From SFLA01 sp045595785 (lineage in GTDB: Bacteria; Bacillota; Clostridia; Oscillospirales; CAG-382): a DNA stretch of 64,000 nucleotides. Where the stretch lies: the NCBI GenBank assembly GCA_045595785.1, contig JAZOBE010000045.1:62001-126000 (forward strand), read 5' to 3'. Each line of letters starts with the position of its first letter. Position 1 is the first letter of the stretch. The translations under genes and the position numbers were made by a program. Below are positions 26,852-34,163 of this stretch, piece after piece. Below the pieces are notes generated by a model. The model was not told where the DNA came from, ran no database searches, and worked only from the letters and a program-made list of their open reading frames with translations.

Positions 26852-28131
26852 TGGCAGATATTGTAGTTGATACATACAAATTAAATCAGTATGCTCAACG
26901 TATTGCCACCGTTAATAGTCGGATTAGCCGCCTCGACCGTAGATTAGACTCCCTTTATTGGAGAGTTGGCCTGCAGGGATTATGGAATCTGATGCAAGCA
27001 GATGCACTGACTTGTTACAGTTGGCGACTTGTAAGATGCCAATCGTATTTAGAACAAACAGCAGCGGATTTTGAGTCTGTTGAGAAAGTTCTCCTTGGAC
27101 AAGATCCTGCCAATTTTAAAGGCGTTATTGTTGGTGGCGTTGTTACTACGGCTGGTGTCACATCTTCGACTAATACTTCGGATGAGAATGAGCGTAGTTG
27201 GTTTGCGAAGTTTATTAATAACGACTTAAAGACTTCCGGCTCGGTTCTTTCTGGTGAAAAAACTGGTGAAGGTGAGTTGTGGGGTATTAGCACAGCAGGA
27301 ACTGTTAGCGGTGCTATTCTTACCGGCGATGCGAGCATTAAGAGTCGTGCTTCATGGAAGTTTAAGGACAAGGACGGAAAGTGGGATTTCAAGTCCTTCG
27401 GAATTTCTACCGAAGCTAAGGCCTCCGGTGCGGTTGCTAAAGGCGAAGTTGAAGGCAACTTAGGATATTTACATGGAAAAGCATCGGGTAAGGCTATTAC
27501 TGGTGCTGTTAAAGGTGAAGCCAAGTTCACTTTATATGATGATGGGAAACTTAATCCTTCTTTATCAATTGGGGCAAAGGCAGAAGGTTCTGTTCTGCAA
27601 GGTGACGCTGAAGTTGGATTTGGTACAGATCAATATGGTGTTTATGCCAAGGCAGATGGTGATTTACTCCATGCAGAAGCCGAGGCCAAAGCTGGTGTTG
27701 GATATCTTGGCAAAGACGAGAAAGGCAATGCAACCTATGGGGCTTCAGCTGAAGCAAGCGCAATGGCCAGCGTTGCTCAGGGCAAGGTAAAGGGCGGTAT
27801 AACCATATTTGGCATCGATATTGATGTTGGTGTTAAGGGATATGCTGTTGCTGCTGGCGTAGAGGCTGGTGGCTCGATAACAACCGAAGGTGTTACTGCT
27901 AATTTTAGTGGAGCACTTGGTCTGGGCGCTGGTCTTGACGTTTCTGTTGATTGGTCCGATGCTGAGTGGATAGGCGATTCAATTGATGCTGTTGGTGATT
28001 TTGTTGGTGATGCAACTGAATTTGTAGGCGACACAATTGAGTATGTCGGTGATGCTGCAGGGGACTTCTTTGAAGGAGCCGCAGATGTGGCTGAGGATGT
28101 CGGAGATTTTTTGTTTGGGTGGATTAGTTAA
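26851..28131 (+). CDS. Candidate T7SS effector: helical module plus Gly/Ala repeat body
   Basis: Residues 1-88 match the C-terminal module of the lipase (VVDTYKLNQYAQR, NSRIsRLDrRLDSLYW, LWnLMqADaLTcYSWRL). Residues ~110-370 are built of short Ala/Gly-rich segments alternating with charged residues (GDASIKSRASW, GEVEGNLGYLHG, GDAEVGFG), a beta-repeat pattern. The C-terminus is acidic, with repeated VGD/FVGD heptad-like steps. No enzyme motif is seen. A polymorphic toxin, pore former or surface-binding effector is possible. The start overlaps the previous stop, and the following gene encodes a small membrane protein that could be its immunity partner. Confidence 0.55.
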   Translation: MADIVVDTYKLNQYAQRIATVNSRISRLDRRLDSLYWRVGLQGLWNLMQADALTCYSWRLVRCQSYLEQTAADFESVEKVLLGQDPANFKGVIVGGVVTTAGVTSSTNTSDENERSWFAKFINNDLKTSGSVLSGEKTGEGELWGISTAGTVSGAILTGDASIKSRASWKFKDKDGKWDFKSFGISTEAKASGAVAKGEVEGNLGYLHGKASGKAITGAVKGEAKFTLYDDGKLNPSLSIGAKAEGSVLQGDAEVGFGTDQYGVYAKADGDLLHAEAEAKAGVGYLGKDEKGNATYGASAEASAMASVAQGKVKGGITIFGIDIDVGVKGYAVAAGVEAGGSITTEGVTANFSGALGLGAGLDVSVDWSDAEWIGDSIDAVGDFVGDATEFVGDTIEYVGDAAGDFFEGAADVAEDVGDFLFGWIS

Positions 28132-28142
28132 AGGTGAGAAGA

Positions 28143-28568
28143 ATGATTGAAATATTGATGAAATTATATGTTTTTGTTCCTATTATCCTTTTTGTTGTTA
28201 CACTGGTTCTTATTGTAAATGGTAATAACAAGATGAATAAGTATAATGAGTGCACTGGAACCATAGTGAGATTCTATGAGAATACATCTGAGTTAAGAGT
28301 GGGCTCATACGAGACAAAAGCTGTTTCACCTGTGGTGTCCTATTCTGTAAACGGAAGAACTTACGAGTTCACAGGCAACTATTATTCAACTTCTATGAAA
28401 GTTGGGCAAGAGGTAAAAGTTCTTTACAATAAAGAGGATAATTCGAAAGCAACAATTAAAACAGGGATTTACTTTGCACCTATTATTACAGGTGGTTTAA
28501 CTTTGCTCTTTATTTTACCAATTATTATATATTTGGTTCTTAAAAGCAAAGGAATAATTAGTTTCTAA
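28143..28568 (+). CDS. DUF3592-like membrane protein, possible immunity protein
   Basis: ATG 28143 is preferred to GTG 28134 because AAAGGTGAG lies just before it. The ~141-residue protein has an N-terminal membrane helix, an extracytoplasmic beta domain (GTIVRFYEN, VVSYSVNGRTYEF, VGQEVKVLYN) typical of DUF3592, and a C-terminal membrane helix. DUF3592 proteins have no settled function. Its place directly after an effector candidate fits an immunity role; this is inferred. Confidence 0.65.
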   Translation: MIEILMKLYVFVPIILFVVTLVLIVNGNNKMNKYNECTGTIVRFYENTSELRVGSYETKAVSPVVSYSVNGRTYEFTGNYYSTSMKVGQEVKVLYNKEDNSKATIKTGIYFAPIITGGLTLLFILPIIIYLVLKSKGIISF

Positions 28569-28581
28569 TGGAGGTATTTTT

Positions 28582-28887
28582 ATGAAAAAATCATTATTAC
28601 CTATTGGTAGTGTTGTCCTTCTTAAGGGAGGACAGAAAAGATTGATGATATGTGGTCGTATCCAGACTGATGTTGCGACAGGTATCACCTACGATTACTC
28701 CGCATGTTATTACCCAGATGGAATTTTGAATTCCAAGGAGTTATTTATGTTTAATAATGACAACATTCAGCGCCTGTTTTTTATCGGTTTTCAGGACGGA
28801 GAGGAATTGGCTTTCAGACAGTTTATTGAAGATGAATTGAAGGAAAGGAATGCAGAAGGTGTAGAAAATGGCCAAACTGAAAATTAA
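28582..28887 (+). CDS. DUF4176-like protein of T7SS loci
   Basis: A 101-residue cytoplasmic protein with the DUF4176 pattern (LLPIGSVVLLKGGQKRLMICGR, YDYSACYYPDG, FFIGFQDGEE). DUF4176 genes are recurrent members of T7SSb effector cassettes, though their role is not established. GGAGGT precedes the ATG. The 3' end overlaps the next WXG100 gene by 20 bp in another frame, indicating coupled translation. Confidence 0.75.
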   Translation: MKKSLLPIGSVVLLKGGQKRLMICGRIQTDVATGITYDYSACYYPDGILNSKELFMFNNDNIQRLFFIGFQDGEELAFRQFIEDELKERNAEGVENGQTEN

Positions 28888-29170
28888 TACTGATGCGGCT
28901 GTTACCGCTGCAGGCAATATCAAACTTTATAATACGCAGATACGAGATGGTTTTCCTAATGTCCAGACTGCGGTTACACAGCTTGATAATTGTTGGGATG
29001 GTTCGGCTGCTACTGCTGCAATAAGTAAATTTAATGAGATCAAATCAAAGTTTTTTGATGCACGCTACAATGTATTAGATAACTATGTGAATTTCTTGTT
29101 ACTGCAGGTAGGCGAGGGATATACGCAAACTGAAGAAGTTAACGTGTCTTTGGCTGATCAGTTCAAATAA
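28868..29170 (+). CDS. WXG100-like protein with YxxxE motif
   Basis: A 100-residue helical hairpin with a WDG turn (CWDGSAA). YTQTE provides a YxxxE-type signal, and the tail LADQFK echoes LADAFK of the protein at 24088. The start lies within the 3' end of the DUF4176 gene. It is probably exported, or acts as a partner for effectors. Confidence 0.88.
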   Translation: MAKLKINTDAAVTAAGNIKLYNTQIRDGFPNVQTAVTQLDNCWDGSAATAAISKFNEIKSKFFDARYNVLDNYVNFLLLQVGEGYTQTEEVNVSLADQFK

Positions 29171-29185
29171 AACGGGAGGTACATT

Positions 29186-29497
29186 ATGGCATATATCAAG
29201 GTAGATCACAGTAAGTTCGAAAAAGCCGCAACCGAAGTGGATAACTATGTGAATCTTATGAAAGATAAAATGAAAAATGCCCAAGGCGAAGTTACTACAC
29301 TTTCAGCTTCTTGGCAGGGTTCTGACTTTAATCAATTCAGACAGGAATTTAATAAGCTTGATGATGGTGATTCTGTTCATACGCAAATGGTTAAATCTCT
29401 TGAGTCATATTCTAAATACTTGCGCTATGCGGCAAATAAGTATAAAGAGGTTCAGTCCAAGGCGGTTAACCGTGCCAACGGATTGCCTAAGTATTGA
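29186..29497 (+). CDS. WXG100 protein with WQG turn
   Basis: A 103-residue helical hairpin with WQG (SWQGSDFNQF) in the turn. GGGAGGT precedes the ATG, 15 bp after the previous WXG100 gene, so the two probably form a heterodimer. The stop codon TGA (29495-29497) falls exactly where a 24-bp copy of the LRR-protein tail begins, so the gene end looks recombined; some C-terminal residues may be lost or altered compared with relatives. Confidence 0.9.
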   Translation: MAYIKVDHSKFEKAATEVDNYVNLMKDKMKNAQGEVTTLSASWQGSDFNQFRQEFNKLDDGDSVHTQMVKSLESYSKYLRYAANKYKEVQSKAVNRANGLPKY

Positions 29498-29520
29498 TTA
29501 CTATTGGTATAAGAAATAAT
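29497..29520 (+). repeat. 24-bp direct repeat, right copy (LRR-protein tail remnant)
   Basis: Identical to 18636-18659 over 24 bases. It reads as the end of an LRR protein (YYWYKK then stop) but has no gene attached, and a GC stem-loop terminator like the one after the second kinase follows. This is a recombination footprint. Confidence 0.85.
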
Positions 29521-29541
29521 CAAACATAGTGCGTATTGAAG

Positions 29542-29567
29542 CGGCGGCGTTTTTCACCGCCGTTTTG
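29542..29567 (+). terminator. Intrinsic terminator of the T7SS effector operon
   Basis: The stem CGGCGG/CCGCCG (29542-29547 with 29557-29562) is followed by TTTT. The stem is the same as in the terminator at 18684. Confidence 0.85.
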
Positions 29568-29577
29568 TATTTTTGTG

Positions 29578-29607
29578 TTGACAAACATTTGTTCGCTGTG
29601 GTATTAT
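29578..29607 (+). promoter_or_regulatory. Promoter of the P-loop protein gene
   Basis: TTGACA (29578-29583), an 18-bp spacer and TATTAT (29602-29607), about 20 bp before the GTG start. Confidence 0.65.
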
Positions 29608-29628
29608 ATACGACAGAGGTGAGCGGAC

Positions 29629-30609
29629 GTGGAGAACGTATATTTTCTTTGGGGCAGAGGAAAGACCACAATTGCGAATATATTGAGTGACAGACACGGG
29701 TTTTATATCTATAGTACCGATGAAGCACGTGATAGGTTGATGTTGGTTGCCACACCCGAAAAACAGCCTTATATGTGTCGGGATTTCGAGTCGGAATATG
29801 GAGTTAATTCGTTTTGGGAGCTTCCGAATGAGGTTATTGCAGAACGGGAAGCGCATTTTCTCGAAGAAATGACTCCTATGATTATTAACGAGCTTGTGTC
29901 ACTGTCTGAAAAGCACAGCATTGTCATTTGCGAGGGCGATATTGACTATAAACAAATTGCAGCGCTTTCGAACAACACCGTTTATCTTCGCAATTGCGGA
30001 ACCAAATTTGATTGGTTTGATCGCCCTGATCACGATAATCTTGACTATATCCGCAACCGTACCGATATTGACGAGGCGCAAAAACAAGCATTAATAGATA
30101 AGGCTTATGCGTCTGTCGGAAATAACGAAAGTCTACTGCCGGATTACGTTTCCCGGTATAATATAAAGGTCATTTCTTGGAATGACTGCATTACTGCCGA
30201 AAAAACGGCGAATGATGTGGAAGCTTATTTTGGCTTAGCAAAAAATACTCAAGTATACTATTCTTACGCAATGGGTATGGGCAGCGACGTTCTTTCTTTA
30301 AGAGAGCAAGGCTTTTGTGTTAATGCAGACGGGGAGAACTATACTGTGTCCTTCTCTGCGGAAAAAACGGCGGTATGGGAGGAATTTGTCTGTTCCCATC
30401 TGGCACTTGAATATTGGAACGAGTATGTTCGCGGTACCAAAACCGTATTTTTATTCCGTTTGAGCTACGGTATAAGAAGGTTTGAAGTATACAACTATGA
30501 GGATGATGAGGTCTTGCGTCTTTGTGAGCAGTTATGTGAGCGCAAATTCACATCTATAAAGGAAATGCTTTTGGAGAATTGGTTTTATAAGGAAGTATTG
30601 GAGCGATAG
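29629..30609 (+). CDS. P-loop NTPase/kinase-like protein with degenerate Walker A
   Basis: The GTG start at 29629 follows AGAGGTGAG. The N-terminus reads YFLWGRGKTTIANIL, a P-loop in which the first Gly of GxxxxGK is missing (Phe occupies it) although GKTT is intact; a short deletion is possible. The next part resembles small-molecule or nucleotide kinases (IYSTDEARDRL, VICEGDIDY). The C-terminal ~110 residues are a separate alpha/beta region. The family is not recognised with confidence. It heads a run of small accessory genes, with the next start 5 bp after its stop. Confidence 0.5.
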   Translation: MENVYFLWGRGKTTIANILSDRHGFYIYSTDEARDRLMLVATPEKQPYMCRDFESEYGVNSFWELPNEVIAEREAHFLEEMTPMIINELVSLSEKHSIVICEGDIDYKQIAALSNNTVYLRNCGTKFDWFDRPDHDNLDYIRNRTDIDEAQKQALIDKAYASVGNNESLLPDYVSRYNIKVISWNDCITAEKTANDVEAYFGLAKNTQVYYSYAMGMGSDVLSLREQGFCVNADGENYTVSFSAEKTAVWEEFVCSHLALEYWNEYVRGTKTVFLFRLSYGIRRFEVYNYEDDEVLRLCEQLCERKFTSIKEMLLENWFYKEVLER

Positions 30610-30614
30610 CAACA

Positions 30615-30866
30615 ATGGGCAGTAGAATAAACAAAATCATCGGCGCAAATATGGATATCGACTTTTCCAACCCTGCTTTTGGCAATTCACGTTGTCCTTG
30701 GAATATTGCTGATAACACCAATGAACACAAATGCGCCGTAAAAGACACGTCGATATGTAAGTATTTTTGCGGCATTCAGTATTTAGACAGCGTTCTCTGC
30801 AGTTATCCGCACGAGAATTTAAGCGTTTTGAAAGCTGATGAAATTGATAGAGAGATGAAAGGTTAA
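30615..30866 (+). CDS. Small Cys-rich protein of unknown function
   Basis: An 83-residue soluble protein with five cysteines and several His in CPW, HKCAVKD, ICKYFCG and VLCSYPHE, a layout suggesting metal or Fe-S binding. No family is recognised. The 5-bp spacing after the P-loop gene and 5 bp before the RidA gene imply co-transcription. The weak ribosome site suggests translational coupling with the gene upstream. Confidence 0.5.
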   Translation: MGSRINKIIGANMDIDFSNPAFGNSRCPWNIADNTNEHKCAVKDTSICKYFCGIQYLDSVLCSYPHENLSVLKADEIDREMKG

Positions 30867-30871
30867 CAATT

Positions 30872-31231
30872 ATGATAAAACGCCTACCTACCCATTGTGG
30901 TGATGAAACCTGTCCGTCTTGTGTTGTTGCTGGAGATTATATCTTTCTTGCACATCACGCAGGCGGGTTTGAAGAGAACGATATTGCATATCAAACGAGA
31001 GTTGCTTTTGAAGCAATTAAAAATACGCTCGCATCAGTCGGCGCAACACTTGACGATATGGTTCAACTGAATTATTACATCAAAAACACAAAGGACTTCC
31101 GTACGGGACGTGATGTGTTTCCCGAATATTTCCCAAACGGCGCACCTGCACGAATGACAATTGTTACCCAATTCCTCGACGAAAACTGTCTGTGTCAAAT
31201 CGACGGAATTGCCTATAAACCTCAAAAATAG
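30872..31231 (+). CDS. RidA/YjgF-family enamine/imine deaminase
   Basis: A 119-residue RidA-like protein: FLAHHAGGF, QTRVAFEAIKNTLASVGATLDDMVQLNYYIKN and GAPARMTIVTQFLDENCLCQIDGIAY follow the family pattern, including the conserved Arg (PARMT) that binds the carboxylate of imine substrates. RidA proteins hydrolyse reactive enamine/imine intermediates made by PLP enzymes; a PLP enzyme (MalY/PatB-like) is encoded about 3 kb downstream. Confidence 0.85.
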   Translation: MIKRLPTHCGDETCPSCVVAGDYIFLAHHAGGFEENDIAYQTRVAFEAIKNTLASVGATLDDMVQLNYYIKNTKDFRTGRDVFPEYFPNGAPARMTIVTQFLDENCLCQIDGIAYKPQK

Positions 31232-31244
31232 GAGTTAGCGAATT

Positions 31245-31580
31245 ATGCAAAAATGGTATGCAGAAGATTGGGAATTTGAAATAACAGTATTAGAGGGTAC
31301 AGCAAATCATTGCAGATTAGGCATTGAAAAAGGCGATAAGTTTGTATTCCGGTATGAAACTCCCGCGCACTTTTGTCCTAGAACAATGCTTGAACTCTAT
31401 ACTTGGTGCGAAATAATTCGTTGCGGCGGCGACTTTACTCTTCGCGGCAGCAAAGAAAAATATGAAATGACGTTTTGGTGTCCGTGCCGTTGTATTCATT
31501 TTAAGCTACGTGCGATTCCCATAAACCGCGATGAAAACGGGAATTATATCGGTGTACATAAGAACGCAATAAAGAGATAA
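31245..31580 (+). CDS. TIGR04076-like protein
   Basis: A 111-residue protein fitting the TIGR04076 pattern: EFEITVLEGTANHCRLGIEKGDKFVFRYETPAHFCPRTMLELYTW, with conserved Cys residues and the GDKF turn. Function of the family is unknown. GGAGTTAG precedes the ATG, and it lies 13 bp after the RidA gene in the same direction. Confidence 0.55.
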   Translation: MQKWYAEDWEFEITVLEGTANHCRLGIEKGDKFVFRYETPAHFCPRTMLELYTWCEIIRCGGDFTLRGSKEKYEMTFWCPCRCIHFKLRAIPINRDENGNYIGVHKNAIKR

Positions 31581-31608
31581 AAAGCAAATCTTGAAAGGAA
31601 CTCGTTTT

Positions 31609-32559
31609 ATGGAAGACATTATTAATTGGTTACTTGAAGAAAAAGAACCTTCTATTAGATACAGAACGCTTACAGAACTTTTGGGTAAACCCGAAAACGA
31701 TTCAGAAGTTATTGAAGCGAAAAAAGCGGTATTGCAATCAAAGAATGTTTGCCGTTTGTTTGAACGATTGGATGACAGAGGATTGTTTCCTCATATTCAA
31801 AAGTTTTACGGTAATTTTACCACTTTCAGTTATCTCTATGCTCTTGCAGAGCTTGGTTTGAAAAAAGGCGATCCTCATATTAATGAGATCGTTGATTGGA
31901 TATTGATTCCCGGCGAGGACAAACATGAGCATTTTATGCAGAAGGAATTTCAAAACGAACACGCTTATCTGCTTGACGAAAGCAATCTTGGTAGTTGCCG
32001 TCAGACCGATTTTCTTGGCACATTATTACGACTGGGATTTGGTGATGATGAAAGAGTCAAAAAGTTGATTGATGTTTTCATCGAAAAGAACAGATTTGAC
32101 GGCGGTTATCTCTGCAAATGGAAAAAGAGCCGCCACAAAGGTCAGACTCCTAAAAGCTGTGTAGGTACTACCGTAAATGCGTTAAGAGTGTACTCTTATC
32201 TTCCCGAAGAATACAGAAACACCGATGCATACAAGAACATAATAGAATATTTTGTCAGCAGAAATATGATACACAGCAAGATTAACTTCGATGAGATTAT
32301 CTGCTCTACAAATGCTTTCTACAACGGATGCGGAATGTCCCACGCTTTTGTCCTCGCAGATGCAATGAGCCGTTTAGGTCTTGGCAACATACCCGAAATG
32401 AACGAGATATGGTCGATCATCGAAAGCAAGAAGGATGCCGAAGGCAAAGTTGTTTTAGAAGCAACCGATACAAAGAAAACCCTTATTATGGATGGCATAG
32501 GCAAGCCTAATAAGTACCTTACGCTTAATTTGCTTTTGAGTTATAAACAAAGAGGATAA
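31609..32559 (+). CDS. Toroid (alpha/alpha barrel) prenyltransferase/squalene-cyclase-like protein
   Basis: The start is ATG 31609 behind GAAAGGAA (TTG 31591 has no site). The N-terminus (INWLLEEKEPSIRYRTLTELLG) and repeated helical pairs containing SYLYALAELGL and FLGTLLRLGFGDDERVKKLIDVFIEK suggest the alpha/alpha toroid fold seen in terpenoid cyclases and prenyltransferase beta subunits. No DxDD or QW cyclase motifs are seen, so catalytic terpene cyclisation is unlikely. Relatives are often annotated as hypothetical or, wrongly, as nitrogen-fixation proteins. Confidence 0.55.
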   Translation: MEDIINWLLEEKEPSIRYRTLTELLGKPENDSEVIEAKKAVLQSKNVCRLFERLDDRGLFPHIQKFYGNFTTFSYLYALAELGLKKGDPHINEIVDWILIPGEDKHEHFMQKEFQNEHAYLLDESNLGSCRQTDFLGTLLRLGFGDDERVKKLIDVFIEKNRFDGGYLCKWKKSRHKGQTPKSCVGTTVNALRVYSYLPEEYRNTDAYKNIIEYFVSRNMIHSKINFDEIICSTNAFYNGCGMSHAFVLADAMSRLGLGNIPEMNEIWSIIESKKDAEGKVVLEATDTKKTLIMDGIGKPNKYLTLNLLLSYKQRG

Positions 32560-32600
32560 TATACTACGATTTGCACCGATATTAGGGGATTTTTAGATAT

Positions 32601-33038
32601 ATGATAAAAGTAACATTTCATAAACTCTCTACCGTTGAGGATTCCAAATATAAATTCGCGGTTATTTGCGCTAAATATAAAGACAAATGGGTCTTTTGCA
32701 GGCACAAGCAACGGACAACTTGGGAGATTCCGGGCGGGCACCGTGAAGCGGGGGAGGAGATAGGCGAAACCGCAAGGCGGGAGCTTAACGAGGAGACCGG
32801 TGCAATCGATTTTGATATTACCCTTTTAACTCCATACTGTGTTGAAATCGACGGTGAAAAGACGTACGGTATGCTGTTTTTCGCCGAAATTAAAACCCTT
32901 GGTGTTTTGTCTGCCCAAAGCGAAATCGGTGAAATAAAATTATTCGATTCGTTACCCGATAATCTTACATACCCGATGATACAACCGTATTTATTCCAAT
33001 ACGCTTATGAAACGGAGAACAATCATGACAAAACATGA
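32601..33038 (+). CDS. Nudix hydrolase
   Basis: A 145-residue protein with a perfect Nudix box (GHREAGEE then IGETARRELNEETGA, i.e. Gx5Ex7REUxEExGU). It hydrolyses nucleoside diphosphates linked to another moiety, using Mg ions bound by the REXXEE glutamates; the exact substrate cannot be read from sequence. It overlaps the next gene by 14 bp, so translation is coupled. Confidence 0.9.
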   Translation: MIKVTFHKLSTVEDSKYKFAVICAKYKDKWVFCRHKQRTTWEIPGGHREAGEEIGETARRELNEETGAIDFDITLLTPYCVEIDGEKTYGMLFFAEIKTLGVLSAQSEIGEIKLFDSLPDNLTYPMIQPYLFQYAYETENNHDKT

Positions 33039-33744
33039 AATATGCCAGCCTATTTATGATAAATACGGTGAACTGACAGACGCTATGCAGGGCAACGATT
33101 TGGCACTTATCAAAAAGCTTGCGTTGGAGCTTCATGCTATGGTTCATCCTGCTGCGGTTTCAAACAGCGATACAAAAACAATAGCGGATTATGTGTTTGA
33201 TTTCATGCGCGAGGGCAACCAAAGTTTTGCGGTGCCGAGAGAGGATTACGAAACCGATCTTCATTACGCAGGAACAAAAACGGTTCCTTTGTGCTGGTAT
33301 TTTTGGCATACATACCGTATCGAGGATATTGTCGGCAATATTCTCATGTCAAACCAAAATCAGATTTTTAATACCCAGTGGCAAAGAAAAATCAATTCTC
33401 CAATAACAGATACGGGAAACGCATTGGAGACAGACGCGGCTTTTGAGCTTGGAAAAGCACTGGATATTGAGGCGCTTTATGAATATATGCTGGAAGTGGG
33501 AAAGAACTCGCGGAAGATTATTGAAGAACTTACTTTCGAGCAGTTGGCATCAATGGTGCCGGAAGAATGGATAATGCGCATATTGGAAGAAGGTGGTGTC
33601 ACAACCGATTTCCGCTCGGTTTGGCTGTTGGTTTTTTGGGGAAGGTTAACACGCGGCGGAATGATATTAACGCCTCTCACTTCCCACCATATGATGCATT
33701 TACCTGCGTGCTTGGATAAAATATTGAACGAGAGGTTTATATGA
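33025..33744 (+). CDS. Conserved helical protein of unknown function
   Basis: ATG 33025 follows GGAGAAC; an upstream in-frame start (33007) lacks a site. The 239-residue protein is soluble and largely helical, with Trp/Tyr-rich stretches (VPLCWYFWHTYRIEDIVGNIL) and a C-terminal THRGG-like segment (WGRLTRGGMILTPLTSHHMMH). No family is recognised. It overlaps the Nudix gene upstream and the cytidine deaminase gene downstream by 4 bp, so the three form one translational unit. Confidence 0.65.
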   Translation: MTKHEICQPIYDKYGELTDAMQGNDLALIKKLALELHAMVHPAAVSNSDTKTIADYVFDFMREGNQSFAVPREDYETDLHYAGTKTVPLCWYFWHTYRIEDIVGNILMSNQNQIFNTQWQRKINSPITDTGNALETDAAFELGKALDIEALYEYMLEVGKNSRKIIEELTFEQLASMVPEEWIMRILEEGGVTTDFRSVWLLVFWGRLTRGGMILTPLTSHHMMHLPACLDKILNERFI

Positions 33745-34154
33745 CAAAATATGAAATAACCGAATCCGATAAAAAGCTAATAGAAATCGGGTTGGAGGTA
33801 TTAAAGCAGAACTTTGACGACGGGGTATACAACCACACGGTTGGTTGCGCGTTGCTTTGCAAGAACGGCAATATTTACAAGGGCGTCAACTGCGACGGCA
33901 TTCACGGCTCCTGCGCGGAATATATAACCATCGGCACGGCGATTTCGGCAGGTGAACGGGAGTTTGATACCATTGTGGCGGTGCACGATAAGCACCTTAA
34001 TTTCGTTCTTCCCCCTTGTGGGAACTGCCGTCAGATGATGTTTGAATACTGCCCCGATATTAAGGTTATCGTAAACGACGAAAAGGGCAACCTTGTAAAG
34101 GTTACTGCACGGGACCTGCTTCCCTTTGCGTGGCAATCGGTAGTTTGTGAATGA
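33741..34154 (+). CDS. Cytidine deaminase family protein
   Basis: A 137-residue zinc-dependent deaminase: CAEY gives the zinc-binding Cys and catalytic Glu, and PPCGNCRQ gives the other two zinc cysteines. Size and motifs match homotetrameric cytidine deaminases or blasticidin-S-deaminase-like relatives, which convert (deoxy)cytidine or analogues to the uridine form. The C-terminal DLLPFAW matches the canonical LLP.aF segment. The start overlaps the preceding gene (ATGA). Confidence 0.85.
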   Translation: MTKYEITESDKKLIEIGLEVLKQNFDDGVYNHTVGCALLCKNGNIYKGVNCDGIHGSCAEYITIGTAISAGEREFDTIVAVHDKHLNFVLPPCGNCRQMMFEYCPDIKVIVNDEKGNLVKVTARDLLPFAWQSVVCE

Positions 34155-34163
34155 GGTAAAGGT

